Positions 1-6,952 of a DNA stretch of 64,000 bases are shown piece by piece. The notes under the pieces were generated by a model that saw nothing but the letters and a program-made list of their open reading frames with translations, did not search any database and was not told the origin of the DNA. The stretch is from Aquimarina mycalae. GTDB lineage: Bacteria > Bacteroidota > Bacteroidia > Flavobacteriales > Flavobacteriaceae. The stretch covers positions 780,851 to 844,850 of the forward strand of contig NZ_JARYGY010000001.1 in the NCBI RefSeq assembly GCF_029906345.1. Direction: 5' to 3'. Within the stretch, counting starts at the first letter, position 1. Each line of letters starts with the position of its first letter. The translations under genes were made by a program, and so were the position numbers.

Positions 1-138
1 TTTTTAATAGGTTTGTTTTTTATGGTAGGATGCGAAAAAGATAATATTAACGATGAGTTATCTAGCGAAGAAATTGAAATATTTACGGTTGATCCCGACG
101 AAGTTGAACGTCCTGGGGATCAAGGAGGAGGAGAATAA
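1..138 (+). CDS. Small lipoprotein, C-terminal part (5' end outside window)
   Basis: The first reading frame is open from the window edge to a TAA at 136-138. Its product begins with a hydrophobic stretch ending in a lipobox-like VGC, followed by an acidic tail (DELSSEEIEIF...) that ends in glycines. This is the usual layout of short Bacteroidetes lipoproteins. A strong GGAGGAGG run at its 3' end may serve as ribosome binding site for the next gene. No function is recognised. It is probably a prophage early gene. Confidence 0.55.
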   Translation, partial: FLIGLFFMVGCEKDNINDELSSEEIEIFTVDPDEVERPGDQGGGE

Positions 139-649
139 TAGCTACAAAAATAACTTCCCAAAAATATTTGGATCAATATTGGTAATCTTATCAGGATTAA
201 TTCTTTTTTCTGATAAGGTAACCGATTTTGGTTTAACTGAATCCTATGGTTTCAAAAGTACTAAGACCTTTATATGGGTTTTTACACAATCCTTATCACC
301 TCTTTTATTGTGCGCTGGGGCCTATCTTAAAGCATATCGAATTTCCTATACCGCACCCGTATATTTTTACTTCATACAAATGTATTGGGTATTTAATGCC
401 AAGGCACTTGGCTTTGATGATGTCTTATTGCATGTATATGCCTTTGGATTCTGTATCTTTTCATTTATAACCTTATATGGATTAATTAAAGTTTTGAATT
501 ATCTATCCCGACAAAACGAAATTCTACTTAAGAATATCAGAAAACTAACAGCTCATATTGCTATCAATATTCGAAACAAATACATTCCCAAAGATCAATT
601 AAAGGAATATACCAAAGACACTGTCAATGTTGTAAATGACTTGGAATGA
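53..649 (+). CDS. Membrane protein of unknown function, start uncertain
   Basis: The product has about three to four hydrophobic helices (roughly residues 38-55, 70-92, 100-118 and 125-147) and a charged C-terminal tail of about 50 residues, so it should sit in the inner membrane. The ATG at 53 gives an 86-base overlap with the upstream lipoprotein frame, and the first 28 codons read like an out-of-frame shadow. The true start may be TTG at 104 or TTG at 179. It overlaps the next gene by four bases (ATGA), suggesting translational coupling. I do not recognise the family. It is placed at the left of the prophage, next to the lysogeny region. Confidence 0.6.
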   Translation: MSYLAKKLKYLRLIPTKLNVLGIKEEENNSYKNNFPKIFGSILVILSGLILFSDKVTDFGLTESYGFKSTKTFIWVFTQSLSPLLLCAGAYLKAYRISYTAPVYFYFIQMYWVFNAKALGFDDVLLHVYAFGFCIFSFITLYGLIKVLNYLSRQNEILLKNIRKLTAHIAINIRNKYIPKDQLKEYTKDTVNVVNDLE

Positions 650-912
650 AAAAGAAATGGGCGCTAAAAAATATTGAAAAAAATAAAAAGTATCTCGAAC
701 AAGAAGCTCTAGAGCAATTACAGTCCGATATAGAACAATATCTGGATGAGGAAATCAAGAAAGAGCGTGAAAAATTGATTGAGGAATTCAAAAACGCCCA
801 AGAATTAGGTATTAGTCTGGCTATTTTGGAAAATATTGTTGTGAATAAATCTCTTAATGTTCTTAGAGCAAATTATACTCTTTACGATCCGAATTGGTTA
901 CTTATTTCTTAG
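646..912 (+). CDS. Coiled-coil hypothetical protein
   Basis: An 88-residue product rich in Lys and Glu (NIEKNKKYLEQEALEQL..., KKEREKLIEEFKNAQELG), with heptad-like spacing over residues 8-60, so it is probably a long helix or coiled coil. It is coupled to the membrane protein upstream through a 4-base overlap. Its 3' end overlaps the convergent repressor gene by 11 bases. No family is recognised. The context suggests a pair with the preceding membrane protein near the phage immunity region, for example in lysogeny or exclusion, but that is only inferred from position. Confidence 0.65.
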   Translation: MKKKWALKNIEKNKKYLEQEALEQLQSDIEQYLDEEIKKEREKLIEEFKNAQELGISLAILENIVVNKSLNVLRANYTLYDPNWLLIS

Positions 913-1342
913 GTTTTTCCTTGTTACCAATTCCTGCTTCCAGTAGTTCTTTAACAATCTTAGGCATTAAAACAGTAACCTTCTTATGAGCTTCCAGTTC
1001 AACTGCTTTATTAAAGCTTGAAATTTTCATTAAATTATCAAATCTTTTTACAGCTTCTTCTGCAAACTTAGCATCACTTATAGTCGAGTAAACAGCTTCC
1101 GATTCATTTACTAAATTATGTGAGTCAAGATTCAAATAATTATTTGTCCATTTATATTCATCATCTGGAAATGCCTGCTGCAATTTAAAAATAATTTTTT
1201 CAGTGATTCTGGATTTCCCATCTCTAATATTGTAATAAGTGGTTTTACCCATACTAAGCTTCTCCAAAAACTCGTTTACGCCAATTCGATTATTTATCCT
1301 AATCAACTCTAAGCGCTGAAAATCAGTGTTTTTACTAGACAT
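902..1342 (-). CDS. Phage repressor-like helix-turn-helix protein
   Basis: This 146-residue protein has an N-terminal XRE/CI-like helix-turn-helix at about residues 10-50 (RIGVNEFLEKLSMGKTTYYN is the likely scaffold and recognition pair). A helical C-terminal half (residues 75-146) probably oligomerises it. There is no Ser-Lys autoprotease domain, so it is not a classic LexA-cleavable repressor. It is the only leftward gene in the early region and faces a rightward small-gene operon across a 107-base spacer with repeated TTAAG half-sites. That arrangement is typical of a temperate-phage immunity repressor, and this role is inferred from fold and position. Confidence 0.75.
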   Translation of the reverse strand: MSSKNTDFQRLELIRINNRIGVNEFLEKLSMGKTTYYNIRDGKSRITEKIIFKLQQAFPDDEYKWTNNYLNLDSHNLVNESEAVYSTISDAKFAEEAVKRFDNLMKISSFNKAVELEAHKKVTVLMPKIVKELLEAGIGNKEKPKK

Positions 1343-1449
1343 ATTATTTAGATTCAGTATAAATTAGACTTAAATAGTATTATTAAGTCATATTTAAGAT
1401 ATATTAAGTACGTAATTAGATATATTTGTACCTATAAACAGATAACATT
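1343..1449. promoter_or_regulatory. Divergent operator and early promoter region
   Basis: Three direct TTAAG half-sites begin at 1383, 1394 and 1404, spaced 11 and 10 bases, about one helical turn. An inverted CTTAA lies at 1369-1373, so CTTAA and the first TTAAG form an imperfect palindrome. Just downstream, TATATTTG at 1421-1428 matches the Bacteroidetes -7 consensus TAnnTTTG, with the rightward ATG at 1450. A repressor bound at the TTAAG sites would cover the -33 region of this promoter. No equally clear leftward promoter for the repressor gene was found. Confidence 0.6.
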
Positions 1450-1683
1450 ATGGCAAATATAGTTATTAGAAGTCTGAATAGTAATATTTATTCCAAAATA
1501 AAAAAGGATAGAGAGATTTCTTTACGCTTTTCCAAAATTTTGGGAATGAGGGAATATTCAGTTTTTAGGTTGGTAGATAGAAAGGATAAAAAGCTCATGA
1601 ATTACAACTGTATTCAGGTTCTAAGATCAAGAGGTTATAAGGATGATGAAATATTTGCACCAATAGATAATACCAAGCTATGA
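1450..1683 (+). CDS. First early-operon protein, unknown function
   Basis: A basic 77-residue protein that starts 22 bases after a TAnnTTTG promoter element and is the first gene rightward of the repressor, the position where Cro- or antirepressor-type genes usually sit. The sequence (MANIVIRSLNSNIYSKIKKD...) shows a compact mixed alpha/beta pattern with no obvious HTH. It could be a small DNA-binding regulator by position, but no family is recognised. It overlaps the next gene by four bases. Confidence 0.65.
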   Translation: MANIVIRSLNSNIYSKIKKDREISLRFSKILGMREYSVFRLVDRKDKKLMNYNCIQVLRSRGYKDDEIFAPIDNTKL

Positions 1684-1883
1684 TCAATCTAGTTTACACG
1701 ATATTTTTCTTGGCAATTCTGTTACTAGCTATGGTAATTTATCTTCTAAATAATGAGCTTGAACAAATGAGAAATATTGATCCTAACAGCTTAGAATATC
1801 AATTGTCTCTAAAGGTGTTTTGGGTATTCACTTCTATTGTTGTCACAGTAGTTTCTGTATTAATCTTTCAATTATTTCTATAG
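1680..1883 (+). CDS. Small two-helix membrane protein
   Basis: A 67-residue product with two hydrophobic helices (residues 3-23 and 45-66) separated by a polar loop containing NNELEQMRNIDPNS. It is coupled to the upstream gene through a 4-base ATGA overlap and is followed directly by the next ATG. Early-operon phage proteins of this size and topology can act in superinfection exclusion or membrane effects, but nothing here identifies a specific role. Confidence 0.6.
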   Translation: MINLVYTIFFLAILLLAMVIYLLNNELEQMRNIDPNSLEYQLSLKVFWVFTSIVVTVVSVLIFQLFL

Positions 1884-2033
1884 ATGTTTTCGAAAATTCA
1901 ACATACTAATTCACTCGAAGGTATAAAAAATATAGATGGTAGATGGTTGGTAAACGGTCGATCATTTAATCAAATGAATGCCTTTGAAAAGCGAAGATTA
2001 GCAATTTATATAGCAGAACACAAAACGATCTAG
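1884..2033 (+). CDS. 49-residue hypothetical protein in the early operon
   Basis: An open frame starts with the ATG directly after the previous stop codon and ends with a TAG directly before the next ATG, so it fills the gap between its neighbours without spacing. The product begins MFSKIQHTNSLEG and ends with a basic helix (FEKRRLAIYIAEHKTI). Exact head-to-tail packing with same-strand genes supports it as real in spite of its size. No function is recognised. Confidence 0.6.
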   Translation: MFSKIQHTNSLEGIKNIDGRWLVNGRSFNQMNAFEKRRLAIYIAEHKTI

Positions 2034-2363
2034 ATGGAAGGATTAATAAGCATACCCGAATTGATGCAGCATATGAAACGTGAAAACCTCGTGATTGCTC
2101 CAGCTCATTTAGTAATGAAAGAACAAACACATCTAGAAGTTCTTAGAAAAAAAACACTTGCTAAAAAATCTCTGGCCTATAGTGAGATAGCTAAGGCAAA
2201 ATTATGGGGAGATATTACACAAAAGAGAGTGTATACAATAGCAAAAGAGTTTGCAAAAGAATTAGAGATCATTAAGCCAGGTAATAAATGTAATTCTCCT
2301 GAGAAAATAATAATTAGTGCTGTTATAAGAATCGCTAAACAACGTAATACCTATGAAAACTAA
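2034..2363 (+). CDS. Hypothetical protein, possibly HTH-containing
   Basis: A 109-residue basic, mostly helical protein. Residues 45-75 (KSLAYSEIAKAKLWGDITQK, then RVYTIAKEFAKEL) have the spacing of a helix-turn-helix or winged-helix element, but the match is weak. It follows the preceding gene without a gap and overlaps the next small gene by 11 bases. It is probably an early phage regulator or accessory replication factor; this is inference from position. Confidence 0.6.
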   Translation: MEGLISIPELMQHMKRENLVIAPAHLVMKEQTHLEVLRKKTLAKKSLAYSEIAKAKLWGDITQKRVYTIAKEFAKELEIIKPGNKCNSPEKIIISAVIRIAKQRNTYEN

Positions 2364-2505
2364 TTGCAAAATAAAGAAATCATATCCTACGCCTAACGTA
2401 ATACGTATAGTAAGAAAATCATGCAGTAGGGATTTGTGTAATCCGCAACCAAGTGGTTTTGGTGGATGTCTAGAAGAGTGTATTGATTGTAAAAAAACTA
2501 GTTAA
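2353..2505 (+). CDS. 50-residue cysteine-rich protein
   Basis: A small open frame overlaps the upstream gene by 11 bases and ends one base before the next ATG, as expected in this tightly packed operon. Its 50-residue product has six cysteines, at residues 5, 24, 29, 39, 43 and 46. The C-terminal cluster (CLEECIDCKK) resembles a small zinc-binding knuckle. The rest is basic. No family is recognised; a zinc-binding adaptor or anti-host factor is possible but unproven. Confidence 0.55.
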   Translation: MKTNCKIKKSYPTPNVIRIVRKSCSRDLCNPQPSGFGGCLEECIDCKKTS

Positions 2506-2823
2506 ATGGGAACATCTGCTTATCAGTTTCAAAGAGAATTCTTAGACCCGAATTATACCAAGGTCACTTCAATGGTTGCAAAAACGTTGGATACTTCAAT
2601 AGCCTTTTTACTTGGATTTACTGATAGTGATGAGAAAATATTGACTTGCTATTTTGAAATGATATTCACAAAAACTAGTAGCACTACCCTATTAGCAAAA
2701 AAGTATAATCTAGATCCTAACTATATGATGAATCGTATAAATCAACTTGGATCTAGAATTAGAATAGAACCTGAGCTCAAAGAGAAATATAAAAAGCTTC
2801 TCAGAGCTTTTGAGTTGGATTGA
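2506..2823 (+). CDS. Hypothetical early phage protein
   Basis: A 105-residue product starting directly after the stop of the Cys-rich gene. The C-terminal half (TTLLAKKYNLDPNYMMNRIN, then QLGSRIRIEPELKEKYKKLL) reads as two or three helices that could form a DNA-binding domain of the HTH type. The N-terminal half has no recognisable motif. It lies just before the Dam-like methylase and may be part of the replication or regulation module. Confidence 0.6.
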   Translation: MGTSAYQFQREFLDPNYTKVTSMVAKTLDTSIAFLLGFTDSDEKILTCYFEMIFTKTSSTTLLAKKYNLDPNYMMNRINQLGSRIRIEPELKEKYKKLLRAFELD

Positions 2824-2843
2824 TAATAAAATGACACCCTAAC

Positions 2844-3701
2844 ATGAGTGGTAATAATTCTAAATTAATAGCATTTAATTATTTCGGAGGAAAGTTTTCA
2901 CATTGTGATTCGATATATCCTTATTTTCCAGCTAAGTTTAATCATTTAGTTGATGTTTTTGCAGGTAGTTTTGCAATGAGTATAAACTTTCCTGGGAATG
3001 TTATTAAAACGGCTAATGAGATTAATGGAGAAGTAACAAACTTCTTTGAGGTTCTAAGGGATCATACTTCGGAATTAGTAGAGCTTTTATTGCTTACCCC
3101 TTGTAGTTTAGAAGAATATAATAAGTCTTGGTTTCAACACCCTTCAGACAGGATAGAAAATGCCAGAAGATATTATGTTCGTGTTCGTCAGTCCTTTTAT
3201 GGTCTAGGAGCTCAAAGAAAAAACAAAGGATGGCTAATGGCTAAAACCAAGGTGACTTCTAAAGGAGGGGAAGCAGTAAGTAGGTGGAATAATTCAATTC
3301 CAAAACTTTTCGAAGTCGCTGAAGTAATTAGAAGTCAATTTCAAATTATCAATTATGATTACAAGGTTGCAATAGAGAAAACTGACACGGAGAATACATT
3401 TCATTATTATGACCCTCCTTATCCTTTAGAATGTAGAAAAAGTAGCAACGACTATCGATTTGAATTTACTGATGAACAACATATTGAATTAGCTTTAATC
3501 GCTCACCAAACTAAAGGCTTTGGGATGATTAGTGGATATGAATGTGAACTACTAGATGGTTTGTATAGTGATTGGACCAAAGTTAAACTACCTAAAAAGA
3601 AAAATAACATAAGATCTAGTGAAGTTCAAGAAGTTATATGGTTCAATTACCCAATGTCTAAAACAGCTAAAGAAGCATCAAAATATAGATTAAGATTATA
3701 A
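2844..3701 (+). CDS. Phage D12-class (Dam-type) adenine-N6 DNA methyltransferase
   Basis: The 285-residue protein should transfer a methyl group from S-adenosylmethionine to adenine in DNA. It shows the D12-class motif order: FNYFGGK at residues 11-17 (motif X), VDVFAGSFA at 36-44 (motif I, SAM binding), and YYDPPY at 188-193 (catalytic motif IV). Length is normal for the family. No restriction endonuclease lies beside it, so it is an orphan phage methylase, which commonly protects phage DNA or marks replication sites. The Dam class suggests GATC-like targets, but the recognition sequence cannot be read directly. Confidence 0.9.
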   Translation: MSGNNSKLIAFNYFGGKFSHCDSIYPYFPAKFNHLVDVFAGSFAMSINFPGNVIKTANEINGEVTNFFEVLRDHTSELVELLLLTPCSLEEYNKSWFQHPSDRIENARRYYVRVRQSFYGLGAQRKNKGWLMAKTKVTSKGGEAVSRWNNSIPKLFEVAEVIRSQFQIINYDYKVAIEKTDTENTFHYYDPPYPLECRKSSNDYRFEFTDEQHIELALIAHQTKGFGMISGYECELLDGLYSDWTKVKLPKKKNNIRSSEVQEVIWFNYPMSKTAKEASKYRLRL

Positions 3702-3711
3702 AGCAATTAAC

Positions 3712-3942
3712 ATGATAAAATCCAAGAAATTGACTAAAAGTCAGCAGCAAGAAATTAAACGATTATATCTGCAATACTCTGATGAGGAGTTATCCGAGAT
3801 TATTGGATCAAACGTAAAATCCATTAAATCTTATCGCGAGGATAACGGTTTAAACCGTAATCAATATACAGAAGATAAGCTAAAACCTTCTGTAAATGAA
3901 ATAAGTGTTACTCCAACCGATGAAGCAAAATCTGGTGATTAA
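3712..3942 (+). CDS. Small HTH-type hypothetical protein
   Basis: A 76-residue product whose residues 6-45 (LTKSQQQEIKRLYLQYSDEE, then LSEIIGSNVKSIKSYREDNG) match the spacing of a simple helix-turn-helix of the resolvase or sigma-70 region 4 kind. The C-terminal 25 residues are polar and probably disordered. Its stop codon overlaps the start of the replication gene by one base (TAATG), so the two are likely translated together. It may assist replication initiation. Confidence 0.65.
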   Translation: MIKSKKLTKSQQQEIKRLYLQYSDEELSEIIGSNVKSIKSYREDNGLNRNQYTEDKLKPSVNEISVTPTDEAKSGD

Positions 3943-4685
3943 TGAGGTTTAATGTCGATATAAATCAGCAGAAATGCCTAGAATATAAACTCACTCTCAG
4001 TGAAGGAGGTCTCATGGATTTGTTGAATCAGTTATCTAGTTGGGCCGATGAAATGATCATTGAGGGTGAAGTTTATTATCATTTATCGCGCAATAAAGTG
4101 ATAGAGGAAATACCTCTTTTTTATCAAAAACCTGATACTGTATATCGTGCATTTAAGTCTTTAGCGAATAAAAAACTAGTGGATTATCGTAATCATAATC
4201 GAAAGGATTATATGCGACTTTCTGTTGTAGGAAAACAATGGAATAAACTCGGAAATAAATCCGAGTTTAGGTCTAACTCGGAAATAAATCCGAGAAAACT
4301 CGGAAATAAATCCGAGAATGACAAAATGACAAACCAGCAAAATCAAGGGTTGCGAGATGCTAACTCGGATTTAAATCCGACATATAATATAATAAGTACT
4401 ACAAGTAATAAGAGAGAGATGCTTGCTCTAGGTTTTTTGTTGTCAGAAAGTCCAAGTTTGTATGAAAACTTTCTAATGAATTATAAATCGAAAATTAAGA
4501 ATTTTCAAAAATTCTGCTCGCATTTCAATTCCAAGTTTGATGAAGAAGAATTGAAATATACATCAAAGATTATTCGATCTCGATTAAATCGATTTGCAGA
4601 TAATTGGATTGAGAGAGAAAGGAAAGATTTCCAAAAAGAAAAAGTTACAGATGTAACTCTAACCTATAGAAAAAAAGTTAGCTAA
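3942..4685 (+). CDS. Phage replication initiator-like protein carrying iterons inside its gene
   Basis: A 247-residue protein with a winged-helix-like N-terminus (residues 20-95, including VIEEIPLFYQKPDTVYRAFK, then SLANKKLVDYRN, typical of DnaD/O-type proteins recognising an origin). A low-complexity linker rich in Asn and Ser (about 100-150) follows, then a helical C-terminal part that may contact the helicase. The linker is encoded by a cluster of palindromic iterons, and the DnaB helicase gene overlaps its stop by one base (TAATG). This mirrors lambda O-P and similar phages where the origin lies within the initiator gene. The family assignment is from architecture and context, not a specific signature. 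Confidence 0.75.
   Translation: MRFNVDINQQKCLEYKLTLSEGGLMDLLNQLSSWADEMIIEGEVYYHLSRNKVIEEIPLFYQKPDTVYRAFKSLANKKLVDYRNHNRKDYMRLSVVGKQWNKLGNKSEFRSNSEINPRKLGNKSENDKMTNQQNQGLRDANSDLNPTYNIISTTSNKREMLALGFLLSESPSLYENFLMNYKSKIKNFQKFCSHFNSKFDEEELKYTSKIIRSRLNRFADNWIERERKDFQKEKVTDVTLTYRKKVS
4248..4381. repeat. Palindromic iteron cluster, candidate phage replication origin
   Basis: Three perfect copies of CTCGGAAATAAATCCGAG start at 4248, 4277 and 4299. A fourth, CTCGGATTTAAATCCGAC, starts at 4364. Each is a 6-base inverted repeat (CTCGGA / TCCGAG) around a 6-base AT spacer, and each is preceded by AA. Copies 1 and 3 share one reading frame, and copies 2 and 4 another, so the same DNA encodes LGNKSE in one case and NSEINP in the other. 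The DNA and not the protein is therefore conserved. An AT-rich stretch follows at 4382-4412 and could be the unwinding element. Confidence 0.8.
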
Positions 4686-6088
4686 TGATTAAGTCTTTAG
4701 AAATACCAAAAGCAATCGATATTGAGGAATCAATATTAGCAGCAATGTTAGTTGATGAACGAGGAGCGATTGAAGCTGTTCCGATTTTGAAAGAAGTTGA
4801 TATGTTCTTTAAACCTGAGCATCAGGAAATTTATAAAGCAATTTTAAATTTATATAAAAATTCAAATCCTATCGACTTGGTTACGGTTAGTGATGAAGTT
4901 AAATCAAATTCAAATTCAAACAAAATTCTTTCTGTGGTGATGGATTTAATGCAGAGTTCAGGCTCTGCTGCTCACATCGAATATCATTGCAGACTATTAG
5001 TGCAGTTCTGGATTAAAAGAAGGATAATAAAAAAATGTAATGTCTTAATTTCTAATGCATATAAAAAAGATTACGATTCACTCCAGTTACTTGAAGATGA
5101 TGCAAAATATAATGATGAAATACAGGAAACTATTCTTTCAGGATCTCATAGCATTACCTATGCCGATGCTTTGAGTCAAACTGAAAAACGTGTGAAAATG
5201 TTATCATCGATGGAAGAAGGCCAAATAGATGGCGTTCCTACGGGATATCCAAAGATTGATAAGTTTACAGGTGGTTGGCAAAATAGTGATTTGATTATAA
5301 TTGCAGCTCGTCCTGGAATGGGTAAAACTTCTCTAATTCTTAAAACTGTTGTAGAGTGTGGAAAAAATGATAGACCAATTGCATTTTTTAGTTTAGAAAT
5401 GAGTGCTCAACAATTAAGTGCTAGAACAATCTCTATCAATAGTCATTTTCATCTAAGGCAACTGATTAGAGATGGTTTCGAAAAGCCAGAATACTTCGTG
5501 ACTTTAAGGTCTAAAACAGAGGAAATGAAGAAGTATCCTGTTTATATCGATGACACACCAGCTTTAGATATAAGCGATCTAGTTGCAAAGGCTAGGATTT
5601 GGAAAAGAAAACATAATATAGAGATCATTGTTGTTGATTACCTTCAGTTGGTTACTGATCATTCGAAGTCAGGCAACAGGGAGCAAGAGATATCAAGTAT
5701 ATCAAGGAATTTAAAGAAGCTTGCAAAAGAATTAGATGTTCCCGTTATCGCTTTGTCTCAGTTGTCTAGAAGTGTTGAGACTCGTGGTGGTGATAAAAGG
5801 CCTAGGTTATCTGATCTTAGAGAAAGTGGAGCGATTGAGCAAGATGCAGATATTGTTACTTTCATTTATCGACCAGAGTATTATGGATGTGAGGTGGATG
5901 AAGAATTATTAGCTATGAATGCAAACGCAGAGTTATCATTTGCTAAGTACAGGGCTGGAAGTTTAGAAACTAAAGGTTTGTATTGGGACGCTAATAAAAC
6001 AAAATATATGGATCCTATTGATAGAGATTCTGATGATAACGTGGATAATTTCAATATTCCTAATGGTAATCCAGATGTCGCTTTCTAA
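4685..6088 (+). CDS. dnaB: Replicative DNA helicase, DnaB family
   Basis: A 467-residue hexameric helicase that unwinds DNA 5' to 3' at the phage replication fork. The N-terminal DnaB domain spans about residues 8-105 (IDIEESILAAMLVD is typical). The RecA-like motor has the Walker A ARPGMGKTS at 208-216, a sensor region with FFSLEMSAQQL at 234-244, and the Walker B VVDYLQL at 316-322. The QLSR and RESGAIEQDAD motifs of DnaB follow. Length is normal. It overlaps the initiator gene by one base and the HNH gene by one base. A phage-encoded DnaB suggests a replisome loaded independently of the host helicase. Confidence 0.95.
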   Translation: MIKSLEIPKAIDIEESILAAMLVDERGAIEAVPILKEVDMFFKPEHQEIYKAILNLYKNSNPIDLVTVSDEVKSNSNSNKILSVVMDLMQSSGSAAHIEYHCRLLVQFWIKRRIIKKCNVLISNAYKKDYDSLQLLEDDAKYNDEIQETILSGSHSITYADALSQTEKRVKMLSSMEEGQIDGVPTGYPKIDKFTGGWQNSDLIIIAARPGMGKTSLILKTVVECGKNDRPIAFFSLEMSAQQLSARTISINSHFHLRQLIRDGFEKPEYFVTLRSKTEEMKKYPVYIDDTPALDISDLVAKARIWKRKHNIEIIVVDYLQLVTDHSKSGNREQEISSISRNLKKLAKELDVPVIALSQLSRSVETRGGDKRPRLSDLRESGAIEQDADIVTFIYRPEYYGCEVDEELLAMNANAELSFAKYRAGSLETKGLYWDANKTKYMDPIDRDSDDNVDNFNIPNGNPDVAF

Positions 6089-6420
6089 TGGCTAGAAGAC
6101 CTAACAAGATAAATAGAAGTTGGAAGCCAAAGAGAGTTAAGCAACAAAGGTCTGTTGATATGTCTTGGTATTACAATGATTCTCGATGGAGAAAATTTAG
6201 TAAAAGATTCAAGGAGGAAAATCCATTGTGTGTTAAGTGTGAAGAAAAAGGACTCATAAGTCCTTCTAGATATACTGATCATATACAAAGATTACGAGAT
6301 GGTGGGGCACCTGATCTAAATGATCTAAAAGATGAAGATTTTCAGCCTTTATGTGATAAATGTCACGCAAGTAAATCTGGTAGGGAAGCTCATGGTTATA
6401 AAGAGGGTATGGGGGTCTAA
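6088..6420 (+). CDS. HNH endonuclease, packaging-associated type
   Basis: A 110-residue HNH nuclease with paired zinc ligands C48-x2-C51 and C89-x2-C92, and the catalytic DH at residues 64-65 followed by H93. The basic N-terminus suits DNA binding. In many cos-type HK97-like phages such an HNH protein is encoded directly beside the terminase small subunit and is needed for cutting the cos site; that knowledge plus the position here suggests the same role. A homing function is the main alternative, but the gene lies at the canonical packaging position. Its start overlaps the helicase stop. Confidence 0.9.
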   Translation: MARRPNKINRSWKPKRVKQQRSVDMSWYYNDSRWRKFSKRFKEENPLCVKCEEKGLISPSRYTDHIQRLRDGGAPDLNDLKDEDFQPLCDKCHASKSGREAHGYKEGMGV

Positions 6421-6511
6421 TCACTAGAAATTAAAATATGTAAACATCGCCACTTAGTCAAAATTTTACTCGATGTAATTATTTAGAGGGGGGGGCTATA
6501 AATGATAAGAT
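6421..6511. other. Spacer with G8 tract before terminase; candidate cos region
   Basis: This 91-base spacer is the first real gap after a run of overlapping genes. It holds a run of eight G at 6488-6495, out of character for such AT-rich DNA. The run is a strong Shine-Dalgarno-like sequence 6 bases before an ATG at 6502 (a 17-codon open frame overlapping the terminase start) and 16 bases before the terminase ATG. In HNH-linked cos phages the cos site lies in this position, so a GC-rich cos end is possible. No evidence from the sequence alone proves this. Confidence 0.3.
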
Positions 6512-6949
6512 ATGGATGTAGTTGGAATTGGAAAAGGTACAGATTTAATGGATGAGATTCCTACTCCTCCAACTTATTTAGGTACTAAAGCTAAATCACA
6601 TTTTAAGAATTTCGGAAAAATATTAATTGGTAATAAGCAATTAAAAAGGATTCATTTACCAGCCTTAGCCGTAATGTCGGAAAACTTTGAGCAATGGGAA
6701 TGGGCTGTTAAGGAGATTAGATCTAAAAATAAAAAGAAACACGGATCTGGTTATATCCAAAAATTCGCCACAGGAGCTAAAAACATTTCTGTTGAAGTGA
6801 CTTTAAAAAGAGATGCAGAGAAGGCCATTATGCAATGCTTTAAGCAATTTGGATTAGATCCTAAATCTGAAAAAGAGCTTAAAGGCGCTATGGATCCAGA
6901 TCAAGGGGATTTATTCACAGGATTTAATAATAGAAAAACTTCAAATTAA
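6512..6949 (+). CDS. Terminase small subunit, P27-like
   Basis: A 145-residue protein that should recognise phage DNA and recruit the large terminase subunit. The sequence pattern (PTPPTYLGTKAKSHFKNFGK at 17-36, then LPALAVMSENFEQWEWAVKE) matches the P27 family of small terminases, and the C-terminal EKAIMQCFKQFGLDP segment is typical for it. It is followed after three bases by the large terminase and preceded by an HNH nuclease, the standard packaging order. Confidence 0.88.
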   Translation: MDVVGIGKGTDLMDEIPTPPTYLGTKAKSHFKNFGKILIGNKQLKRIHLPALAVMSENFEQWEWAVKEIRSKNKKKHGSGYIQKFATGAKNISVEVTLKRDAEKAIMQCFKQFGLDPKSEKELKGAMDPDQGDLFTGFNNRKTSN

Positions 6950-6952
6950 TTA

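Noticed and set aside
4248..4381. CRISPR array
   Set aside because: The repeats are palindromic 18-mers with irregular 4- to 47-base spacing inside a coding gene, with no cas genes; they fit iterons.
6502..6555. 17-codon open frame after the G8 tract, overlapping the terminase start
   Set aside because: Good spacing to a G-rich sequence, but too short and without independent support to be listed as a gene.
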